DNA of 44,138 bases from Cyclobacteriaceae bacterium (GTDB taxonomy: Bacteria; Bacteroidota; Bacteroidia; Cytophagales; Cyclobacteriaceae). The number at the start of each line of letters is the position of its first letter. Position 1 is the stretch's first letter. Below the pieces are notes generated by a model. The model worked only from the letters and a program-made list of their open reading frames with translations, was not told where the DNA came from and searched no databases. The position numbers and the translations under genes were made by a program. Below are positions 37,457 through 44,138 of this stretch, piece by piece. The DNA is taken from positions 1 through 44,138 of the forward strand of contig JAAUQL010000043.1 in assembly GCA_012033595.1 (NCBI GenBank), written 5' to 3'.

Positions 37457-38371
37457 TTGAATATTCTCACCGCCAACAACATACATAAATCTTATGGCGA
37501 TTTTAAGGCATTGAATAATGTGAGCCTGTCTATACCCGAAGGATCAATTTTTGGATTGTTGGGGCCCAATGGAGCAGGAAAAACCACTTTGATCCGCATT
37601 ATCACCCAAATAATCGCTGCCGACCAGGGAATAGTTACCATCAACGGCGAGCCCCTCAGCAGTAGCCACATACGCGAAATCGGCTACCTGCCAGAAGAGC
37701 GCGGACTGTACAAAAAAATGAAAGTTGGAGACCACCTGCTTTACCTGGCACAGCTTAAGGGATTGTCAAAGAGCGAAGCCATGGATCGGCTCAAGGTTTG
37801 GTTTAAGCGATTTGAAATAGCGGAATGGTGGGGCAAGAAGGTAGAAGACCTGTCGAAGGGCATGCAACAAAAGGTGCAGTTTGTCGGCACGGTGTTGCAC
37901 AATCCCAGGTTGCTGATTCTCGATGAACCATTTTCCGGATTCGACCCCATCAATGCCAACCTTATCAAAGATGAAATCCTGCAATTGGCAGAGGATGGCA
38001 GCACGATTATCTTTTCGACGCATCGTATGGATTCGGTCGAAGAATTGTGCGATCATATTGTTTTGTTAAACAAGTCGGAGAAAATACTCGAAGGGTCGAA
38101 AAAGGAAATCAAACAAACCTACAAGACCAATACGTTTGAGATATGCCATAAGAATCCGATAGAGACCGTGGAGCCTGGGTTTCAGCTCCTTGCTCAGCAG
38201 GCAATCGAAGATGGCTTATACAAAACCTCAATACAGATTGAAAATGGCCGAGGGCCAAACGAACTTCTCAAATCATTAATAAACCAGGTAGAGGTACATT
38301 CTTTTATGGAAAAGATCCCCGACATGAACGAAATTTTTATATCCAAAGTGAAAGGGGGCCATCGTGAATAA
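37457..38371 (+). CDS. ABC transporter ATP-binding protein (NatA/CcmA type)
   Basis: ATPase subunit of an ABC-2 exporter. Walker A is GLLGPNGAGKTTLIRI, the signature is VEDLSKGMQQKVQFVGTVLH, and Walker B is RLLILDEPFSGFDPINANLI, with the H-loop histidine in IIFSTHRMDSVEELCD. A C-terminal extension of about 80 residues (EILEGSKKEIKQTY onward, DUF4162-like) is typical of NatA-type subunits. The start is TTG at 37457 (reads as MNILTANNIHKSYGDFKALN), which matches the usual family N-terminus; an upstream TTG at 37433 is possible. No ATG is available before the conserved strand. It overlaps the permease gene by 8 bases. The cargo could be Na+, a lipid or a peptide; it is not determined by the sequence. 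Confidence 0.93.
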   Translation: MNILTANNIHKSYGDFKALNNVSLSIPEGSIFGLLGPNGAGKTTLIRIITQIIAADQGIVTINGEPLSSSHIREIGYLPEERGLYKKMKVGDHLLYLAQLKGLSKSEAMDRLKVWFKRFEIAEWWGKKVEDLSKGMQQKVQFVGTVLHNPRLLILDEPFSGFDPINANLIKDEILQLAEDGSTIIFSTHRMDSVEELCDHIVLLNKSEKILEGSKKEIKQTYKTNTFEICHKNPIETVEPGFQLLAQQAIEDGLYKTSIQIENGRGPNELLKSLINQVEVHSFMEKIPDMNEIFISKVKGGHRE

Positions 38372-39662
38372 GATAGCACTGATCATCAAACGCGAATATC
38401 TAAGCCGGGTCACCAAAAAATCTTTCATTATCATGAGCCTGGTAGGCCCCATGCTTTTTGGGATGATCTTCGTAGTGCAATTTTGGCTGGTATCGCACGA
38501 AGGGGAGCAAAAGGTGATAGAGATAATAGATGAAAGTGGCTATTTCCATGGCAACATGGAAGGTACGGGCACCATTTCTTTTATTTACCCGGACGATAAC
38601 CTGACCCGAGCCAAAGAAGAATTGAAAGCCAATGATTCCTATGGCCTGCTTTATATTCCCGATATAGACCTCAACAACCCACAGGGGATCACCTTCTTTG
38701 CTGAGAAAAACCCAAGCATTGAGGTGCAATCGTCGCTTGAGTGGTTTATTAAAAATAGAATTGAAGAAATAAGGCTGGGCAATTTCGGTATTGACAAGCA
38801 GCAATTAGATGAAATAAAAACCAATATAAACCTCAACGTAATCAATATTACCGATGCAGGCGAAAAAGAGGGCGATGTCACCATTTCCCTCATTGTGGGC
38901 TACATTGCTGCGTTTCTGATATATCTCTTTATCTTTTTGTATGGTTTACAAACATTGCGCGGGGTAATAGAAGAAAAGACCAGCAAGATTGTTGAGATCA
39001 TCATTTCTTCGGTAAGGCCTTTTCAGCTCATGATGGGCAAAATCATAGGAATAGGAGCCGTTGGGCTTACGCAATTCGTCATCTGGGCTATTCTCACCAT
39101 TGTCATTTGGCAGGGAGCGCTGACCTTTTATCAGGTGGATATTGCTGAAACAAAAAAGATGGAATTGGTAGAAGGTATGCAGACAAGCCTAGGTGAAAGC
39201 CGGGAGATGCCTGAATTTTTAGAAAAAATCAATACCATCAATTTCCCATTGCTTATCGGGGCTTTTCTTTTTTATTTTATTGGCGGATTTTTGTTTTATG
39301 GCGCCTTGTTTGCTGCTGTTGGATCGGCTGTTGACAATGATTCCGATGCGCAGCAATTCCAGTTACCCATTACGCTGCCACTCATTTTGTCCATTATGTT
39401 GCTTTCGGCCATCATCCGCGATCCGCATGGAAGTCTGGCATTTTGGTCGTCTATTGTGCCATTCACATCGCCAGTTGTGATGATGATGCGCATACCCTTC
39501 GACCCTCCTTTATGGCATATTGGCTTATCGATGGTATGTATGATAGCCGGATTCATTTTCACCACCTGGCTGGCTGGTCGAATATACCGAATAGGTATAT
39601 TGATGCATGGTGCCAAAGTGAACTATAAGGTTCTTGCCCGGTGGTTTATGATGAAAAACTGA
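38364..39662 (+). CDS. ABC-2 type permease (NatB-like)
   Basis: Membrane subunit of the exporter, 432 residues. The GTG start at 38364 lies inside the ATPase gene. The N-terminus has the NatB-like IALIIKREYLSRVTKKSFII, a first membrane helix (residues 22-43), then a large extracytoplasmic domain of about 140 residues. Five further helices cluster in the second half, for example GYIAAFLIYLFIFLYGLQTL and LLIGAFLFYFIGGFLFYGAL. The conserved cytoplasmic segment GVIEEKTSKIVEIIISSVRP and the loop FAAVGSAVDNDSDAQQFQLP are diagnostic of this ABC-2 subfamily. Together with the upstream ATPase it forms a complete half-transporter pair that would dimerise. Confidence 0.92.
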   Translation: MNKIALIIKREYLSRVTKKSFIIMSLVGPMLFGMIFVVQFWLVSHEGEQKVIEIIDESGYFHGNMEGTGTISFIYPDDNLTRAKEELKANDSYGLLYIPDIDLNNPQGITFFAEKNPSIEVQSSLEWFIKNRIEEIRLGNFGIDKQQLDEIKTNINLNVINITDAGEKEGDVTISLIVGYIAAFLIYLFIFLYGLQTLRGVIEEKTSKIVEIIISSVRPFQLMMGKIIGIGAVGLTQFVIWAILTIVIWQGALTFYQVDIAETKKMELVEGMQTSLGESREMPEFLEKINTINFPLLIGAFLFYFIGGFLFYGALFAAVGSAVDNDSDAQQFQLPITLPLILSIMLLSAIIRDPHGSLAFWSSIVPFTSPVVMMMRIPFDPPLWHIGLSMVCMIAGFIFTTWLAGRIYRIGILMHGAKVNYKVLARWFMMKN

Positions 39663-39709
39663 GTGAGGAGCAGCAAATCCGGTAAGAGATTAGATTGGAG
39701 TATATAAAA

Positions 39710-39728
39710 CAGTGCCCGGTTGGCACTG
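39710..39728. other. Hairpin CAGTGCC/GGCACTG after the permease gene
   Basis: Perfect 7-base arms and a 5-base loop (CGGTT), 48 bp beyond the permease stop. There is no T-tract, so it is a weak candidate for termination or mRNA 3'-end protection. Confidence 0.35.
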
Positions 39729-39884
39729 CTTACAGCATAGTGAACTTGCTTCGCGGTGAAGTTTCCGCCTGATCAAGGACAAAAGAAAACGCGTTGAAAC
39801 AACCAAATCGTATGGTCGCACCACAGGTATGCGGTCGGCTTGTAGTTAAATGCTAAGTGCGCTAAAATCTACTAATTGAAGCTT

Positions 39885-41869
39885 ATGGACAATCGGATTC
39901 ACAAAATGGCTAAAAGTATGCGGTCAGCTATCTTTGCCTTCGCTATGTTTTTTACTGGCATCCCTTTCACACATGCCCAGCTCAGGTTGCCTCAGGTTTT
40001 TTCAGACCACATGGTCTTGCAACGCGACATTCCAATAAAAATATGGGGTTGGGCCGACAAAAAGGATAAATTAACCATTGTCTTTCAGGGCGATACCGTT
40101 TATACCACCGCAGATAAGAAGGGCAATTGGCAGGTAGCGTTGCCATCCTACCCGGCTGGTGGACCCTTTGAATTGGCGATATTTGGCAAGCAATCCCTCA
40201 CATTTTCCAACGTACTGCTGGGCGATGTCTGGATATGCTCCGGGCAGTCTAATATGGAATGGCCCCTAAAAGCCAGCAACAACGCCGCCGAAGAAATTGG
40301 GAGCGCAACTTACCCCAGGATCAGGTTGTTGACGGTCGACAAAAATACCAGTGCCACGCCACGTTCAGATATGGCTTCTTCTGGTTGGACAGTATGTAGC
40401 CCGCACACCATATCCGATTTTTCGGCTGTGGCATATTTTTTGGCAGAAAAATATATGAAGATATTGATGTGCCCATAGGATTGATCAATGCCTCATGGGG
40501 AGGCACCAATGTAGAAACCTGGATCAGCGCCCGGGCGATAGAGCAGGTGGAAGGTTTTGAAGGCCTGGAAGAAGAGCTCGCAGCATTTGATGAAACCGTG
40601 TTGGCCAGCGAGCAACGGGCCAGGTTGGAGGCTATTACCGGGCCACTATCAGATATAGATGAAGGAATGGATGGTGCAAAGTATCTATGGTCTGACCCTG
40701 ATACAAACTATACCGCTTGGAAAGAAATGGATATTCCGCAGCTTTGGGAATCTGCAGGCCTGGCCGGATTGGATGGGGTGGTGTGGTTTGCGCACGAATT
40801 TCAACTCGATCCTCAGGACGTACTCAATGATTTGGAGATTCACCTGGGGCAAATAGATGACAATGATATCGCATGGATCAATGGTTTTAAAATTGGGGAG
40901 ACCCAGGGGTACAATCTTCATCGTGCATATCATGTGGCGAAAGATCAGCTAAAGACAGGAAGAAATATAGTGGTGGTACGGGTAGAAGATACCGGTGGGG
41001 GCGGTGGAATATACGGTGAAGCTGCTGATATGTACGTAAAGCTCAGCGAAAAGAAAATTGCCCTGTCGGGGAGTTGGAGGTTTCGTATTGGTAAGGGGGA
41101 TTTCAGTTCCACTGTAGGCCCCAACAGCATGCCATCTTTGTTGTACAATGCCATGATTCACCCACTCATACCTTACGGAATCAAAGGCGCTATCTGGTAC
41201 CAGGGCGAGTCTAACACCAGCCGGGCATACCAATATCGCACCACCTTTCCGCTACTGATCAATAATTGGAGGGAGGATTGGGGGCTCGGGGCATTTCCGT
41301 TTTTCTTTGTGCAGTTGGCTAATTTTATGGCACCTTCAGTGCAGCCGGAGCAAAGTGCCTGGGCAGAATTGCGCGAAGCACAGTCTCTGACCTTGTCGTT
41401 GCCCAATACCGGCATGGCCACTGCCATCGATATTGGCGAAGCCAACGATATCCATCCCCGAAACAAGCAGGAGGTAGGACGTCGCTTGGCGCTAAATGCC
41501 ATTAGGGTGGCTTATCATCAAGATGTCGTTGCTTCCGGACCTAGTTACAATGCGATGCAAATAGAAGGTAACAGAGCTATGATCAGTTTCGACCATATTG
41601 GTTCAGGACTATATCTCAAAGATAAATATGGTTATGTTAATGGATTTGCCATTGCCGGCAGGGACAAAGTGTTTCGCTGGGCAAGGGCGCAGATAATGGG
41701 CGATCAGGTAATGGTATGGTCGGATATGGTGGCTGAGCCTGTCGCCGTTCGCTATGCCTGGGGCAACAATCCCGATGATGTGAACCTGTACAATCTGGAA
41801 GGGTTGCCTGCCGTGCCTTTTCGTACCGACAATTGGCCGGGCATTACCGTGAATGAGCGCTACCGGTAA
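39885..41869 (+). CDS. Sialate O-acetylesterase, SGNH-type (one frameshift)
   Basis: Secreted carbohydrate esterase that removes O-acetyl groups from sialic acid or related sugars. The start is ATG 39885 or 39906; the latter gives a tidy signal peptide (MAKSMRSAIFAFAMFFTGIP, cleaved near THA-Q). The N-terminal beta domain begins LRLPQVFSDHMVLQRDIPIK. The nucleophile serine is in GDVWICSGQSNMEWPL, the block III-like residues are in GAIWYQGESNTSRAYQYR, and the catalytic histidine is in DIGEANDIHPRNKQEVGRRL. A jelly-roll insert lies between (WFAHEFQLDPQDVLNDLEIH). The frame breaks at the five-A run 40447-40451; adding one A gives AEKIYEDIDVPIGLINASWG, which joins the two parts. The corrected product has about 655-660 residues. 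It is monocistronic; other sialic-acid genes are absent. Confidence 0.92.
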
Positions 41870-42075
41870 TACGGCAAATAGGGGATGTTAATACCCATTG
41901 TCTTTCTGCATTTACTGTAAAAGAAAAAATAGAAAGCTGGTGCCATTTGGGTATCGCACTCCTTTTTTTGCTGGTCAAAAAACATTCGAATACCTCATCA
42001 TGAAAATGCATACTTTTTTTTGATTTCGATAAACTGGAATATTCCCTATCTTTAGGTACCTAAATCTCTGATCAT

Positions 42076-42588
42076 ATGAAAAATTTTTTAACACCATTGG
42101 CTGCCGTTGTCCTCTTGACCATGGGTTTCAGCATGAAGTCCACTGCGCAGGAAAGCCCGTCAGCTACCGCGCAAAACACCATAGACGGCGTGAGCATAAC
42201 TATTGAATACCACTCCCCAAAGGTAAAAGAAAGGATTATCTGGGGTGGACTAGTGCCTTACGACAAAGTCTGGCGTACGGGAGCAGATGCCGCCACTACG
42301 CTCGAAGTAAGCGATGACGTAAATATTGAAGGCCATACCATTCCCAAAGGTAAATATGCTTTATTCACCATACCACAAAAGGGGGATACCTGGACGGTGA
42401 TTCTAAGCAACAAGGCCGACCAATGGGGTGCCTTTAATTACAAACAGGAAGACGATTTTATTCGATTTGATGTGAAAGGAAGCAGAACAGTGGACTTGCA
42501 CGAATCACTCCAATTCGATATTACGGACGAAGGTATCATCACTTTTGCATGGGAGTACAAAACCTTTAGTTTAAAGGTTGAAAAATAG
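42076..42588 (+). CDS. DUF2911 secreted protein
   Basis: Exported 170-residue protein of the DUF2911 family, which is common in Bacteroidota and of unknown function. A signal peptide is present (FLTPLAAVVLLTMGFSMKST, cleaved near AQ-ES). The family blocks are SPSATAQNTIDGVSITIEYH, IIWGGLVPYDKVWRTGADAA, TIPKGKYALFTIPQKGDTWT and VILSNKADQWGAFNYKQEDD. Mature proteins of this family are small beta-sandwiches. The nearest promoter-like element (TATCTTTA at 42047-42054, one mismatch to TAnnTTTG) would give a leader of about 15 bases. No operon partner is evident. Confidence 0.9.
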   Translation: MKNFLTPLAAVVLLTMGFSMKSTAQESPSATAQNTIDGVSITIEYHSPKVKERIIWGGLVPYDKVWRTGADAATTLEVSDDVNIEGHTIPKGKYALFTIPQKGDTWTVILSNKADQWGAFNYKQEDDFIRFDVKGSRTVDLHESLQFDITDEGIITFAWEYKTFSLKVEK

Positions 42589-42917
42589 AATTAAGGCCTG
42601 GCCGTGTCCAGTACAGCCAGTTGGTTGCGTTTGGCCGAAAAGGCTTCATCCGCATTGATGTTGGGGAAATGGTGCTGTTGCGAATGTACCATTTAGAGCC
42701 AATACCTTTGGTGAATGACGATGGGTCTGCAAAATTGCTGATTTTTTGGAATTAATTCCCAAAACCCCTTGTACAAAAGGGAAATGTAGTTTTTTGCCCC
42801 CTTAGATGCAAGGGATGCGGGCACGCATCTGAAACAAAACAAATAATCAAGACATTCTTTCGTTTTCACCATCAAGGCTCTTTATTTGTCATAATTTTAG
42901 TTTTTGATGCGTAGTTT
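42589..42917. other. Intergenic region, DUF2911 to LEA14-like gene
   Basis: I see no established gene here. On the minus strand an ATG at 42692 opens a 33-codon frame ending at 42591 (MVHSQQHHFPNINADEAFSA at its start). Its composition looks more protein-like than random, and it could be the remnant of a longer gene, but I recognise no family. The rest is AT-rich with a weak CCCTT/AAGGG dyad near 42766. Confidence 0.35.
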
Positions 42918-43376
42918 ATGAAACAAATCCTTGTTTTTTATCTGTTGATAGCGATGGTATTGAGCGGGTGCAAAACCCCGGAATCGCCGGAATTTAAATA
43001 CCTAGACAATGTTGTGGTTGATTTGCAAAGCCTCACCACCGCCGGGCTGCATGCCGATGCGGTGCTGTACAATCCGAACAGCAATACAATTACCATCAAG
43101 AGCGCATATATTGATATACTGATGGACGAAAAAGTGGTAGCAGTCTTAGACAAAGAATTCAACATTGAGGCGGGTGGTATGCAGGATTTCACTATCCCTC
43201 TCGATGTGCAGATCAAGATCAAAGACCTCAACCTCAACGCCATCAGTTCGGCGCTGGGCTTGTTTGGAGATACCGGCAAAGACATCAGATATGTAGGAAA
43301 AATAAGAGTGAAAGCCTATGGAGTGCCCTTTTCAGTGAATGTGGACTATACCGAAAATCTAAAACTGAAACTATAA
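42918..43376 (+). CDS. LEA14-like (LEA type 2) lipoprotein
   Basis: Small lipoprotein of 152 residues. The signal peptide ends in a clear lipobox (YLLIAMVLSGCKTPESPEFK, lipid cysteine at residue 18). The body is one LEA_2/WHy-type beta-sandwich: TTAGLHADAVLYNPNSNTIT, the hallmark 'NPN' segment, then SAYIDILMDEKVVAVLDKEF and GGMQDFTIPLDVQIKIKDLN. In plants and bacteria such domains are linked to desiccation or envelope stress, but the molecular role in Bacteroidota is not established. It is apparently monocistronic. Confidence 0.88.
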   Translation: MKQILVFYLLIAMVLSGCKTPESPEFKYLDNVVVDLQSLTTAGLHADAVLYNPNSNTITIKSAYIDILMDEKVVAVLDKEFNIEAGGMQDFTIPLDVQIKIKDLNLNAISSALGLFGDTGKDIRYVGKIRVKAYGVPFSVNVDYTENLKLKL

Positions 43377-43539
43377 ACGCATTGCCGGCGAAGGTGAAGA
43401 CCAGACTACATGCTCTTAGTAAAGTGCCGGTAGAAATCGAGAGCTGAAACTTTTGGCTCATCATGTATTGGCCCGTTGTAGTCCATTCAATGCACTTCAG
43501 AAGCCACGGGGCTAAAGGCCTGGCAAAATTAAAACTGAT

Positions 43540-43878
43540 CTAAAGCAATGTTTTGACCAACGCTGGCGGCCTGCCGATTACAGCCCGCTTGCCTGCTACC
43601 ACTATTGGCCGTTCGATGAGTGACGGGTTTTCCACCATTATTTTTATCCACTCGTCATCACTGTGCGACTGTCCCGCAAATTTTTCCTTGTAGATGGTTT
43701 CGCCTTGTCGCAATAGCTGAAAAGGTGAAATTCCCAGGCTGGCTATGATGGATTTCAGTTCTTCGAAAGTAGGTGGTTGATCGAGGTAGTGTACGATTTC
43801 GGGTGTAATTTCCGATTCTCTTAATAGTTGCAGAGCCTCGCGACTTTTGCTACATCTGGGATTGTGGTATATTTTCAT
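43540..43878 (-). CDS. arsC: ArsC/Spx-family arsenate reductase (glutaredoxin type)
   Basis: Thioredoxin-fold protein of 112 residues that would reduce arsenate to arsenite using glutathione/glutaredoxin or a similar thiol. The active cysteine is Cys9 in IYHNPRCSKSREALQLL. The three arginines that form the anion pocket in E. coli ArsC are matched by Arg57, Arg90 and Arg103 (FQLLRQGETIYKE, SLIERPIVVAGKRAVIGRPP). These place it with ArsC and not with the regulator Spx, though small YffB-like relatives with other roles are close in sequence. No arsR, arsB or acr3 gene lies beside it; arsS is 34 kb to the left, so any joint role in arsenic metabolism is inferred. Confidence 0.85.
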   Translation of the reverse strand: MKIYHNPRCSKSREALQLLRESEITPEIVHYLDQPPTFEELKSIIASLGISPFQLLRQGETIYKEKFAGQSHSDDEWIKIMVENPSLIERPIVVAGKRAVIGRPPALVKTLL

Positions 43879-44016
43879 TTTCGATTAAATGGTCTTTTTA
43901 TTCGGCAAAGATAATTCGATGAATATCATGTAAATTATTGGATTCAGAATAAAATGATAATTGTATAGATGCAAGGATTAATTTTTTCATCAGAATATTT
44001 GCATTGGTTTAAAAAA

Positions 44017-44138
44017 TCATCTCAATATCTGCACCCATCCTTTATAGGTTTTTCCGTAGTGTTTTTCTGAAAAGGAATAATAATATACCCCTCCCGGCAA
44101 ACGCTCTCCCGCCCAAGTACCGCGGTAGTTTTCCTCGT
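44017..44138 (-). CDS. Partial gene: gliding-motility-type (CHU_C/type B) C-terminal sorting domain
   Basis: Only the last 40 codons are inside the window; the gene continues past the right edge. Read from the edge to the TGA at 44017-44019, the protein ends EENYRGTWAGERLPGGVYYY, SFSEKHYGKTYKGWVQILR. This is the C-terminus of the gliding-motility-associated (CHU_C, type B) domain, recognised by W-G/A-G-x-x-L-P-x-G-V-Y-Y/F and the final KGWV-I-R. The domain directs secretion by the type IX system, so the full protein is probably a large secreted or surface protein. Confidence 0.75.
   Translation of the reverse strand, partial: EENYRGTWAGERLPGGVYYYSFSEKHYGKTYKGWVQILR

Overview
The window is chromosomal DNA from a member of the Bacteroidota, most likely Cytophagales. 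The lineage markers are a SusC/SusD pair, many short lipoprotein signal peptides without strong Shine-Dalgarno sequences, TAnnTTTG-type -7 promoter elements, a eukaryotic-type (GT3) glycogen synthase, and the tail of a gliding-motility-type C-terminal sorting domain at the right edge. I found 33 protein-coding genes, one of them partial, and no rRNA, tRNA, CRISPR array, prophage or insertion sequence.

Layout, left to right. 0.3-7.2 kb: SusC and SusD outer-membrane uptake pair, a terminator, and a Tat-exported Gfo/Idh/MocA oxidoreductase. 7.5-9.7 kb: a three-gene arsenosugar-type cluster (DUF2064 transferase, AhpD-like protein, radical SAM ArsS). 9.8-13.8 kb, minus strand: AsmA-family protein followed by a ROK sugar kinase. 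13.8-14.5 kb: noncoding DNA with a 41-bp tandem repeat. 14.6-20.4 kb: glycogen synthase, ClpB and an Omp85-type beta-barrel. 20.6-23.8 kb: 3-methyladenine DNA glycosylase I facing a minus-strand pair made of a HAMP/GAF/PAS sensor and a c-type-haem lipoprotein. 24.4-26.9 kb: prfA and a lipoprotein that overlaps its stop codon. 27-30.4 kb: a GH43 lipoprotein divergent from a sulfatase and a GNAT acetyltransferase. 30.5-32.1 kb: rnhB and recA, convergent and overlapping at their 3' ends. 32.4-36.1 kb: zinc aminopeptidase-like protein, DUF3108 protein, and a PhoB/PhoR-like two-component pair. 36.4-39.7 kb: a secreted repeat-strand protein and a NatA/NatB-like ABC exporter. 39.9-44.1 kb: sialate O-acetylesterase, DUF2911 protein, LEA14-like lipoprotein, ArsC and the partial sorting-domain gene.

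The most striking overall pattern is technical or evolutionary. Nine genes are interrupted by ten frameshifts. Every one can be explained by loss of a single base, and most fall in short homopolymer runs. Restoring one base at each site gives full-length, family-typical proteins. I have therefore annotated these genes end to end and marked the break points. Uncorrected read or assembly error is the best explanation; true decay or phase variation is less likely.

No clearly undescribed multi-gene system is evident. The best candidates for follow-up are the haem-lipoprotein/HAMP-GAF-PAS pair, which has no recognisable output module; the 41-bp repeat array; an inverted repeat upstream of clpB; and paired inverted repeats in front of the arsenosugar genes.
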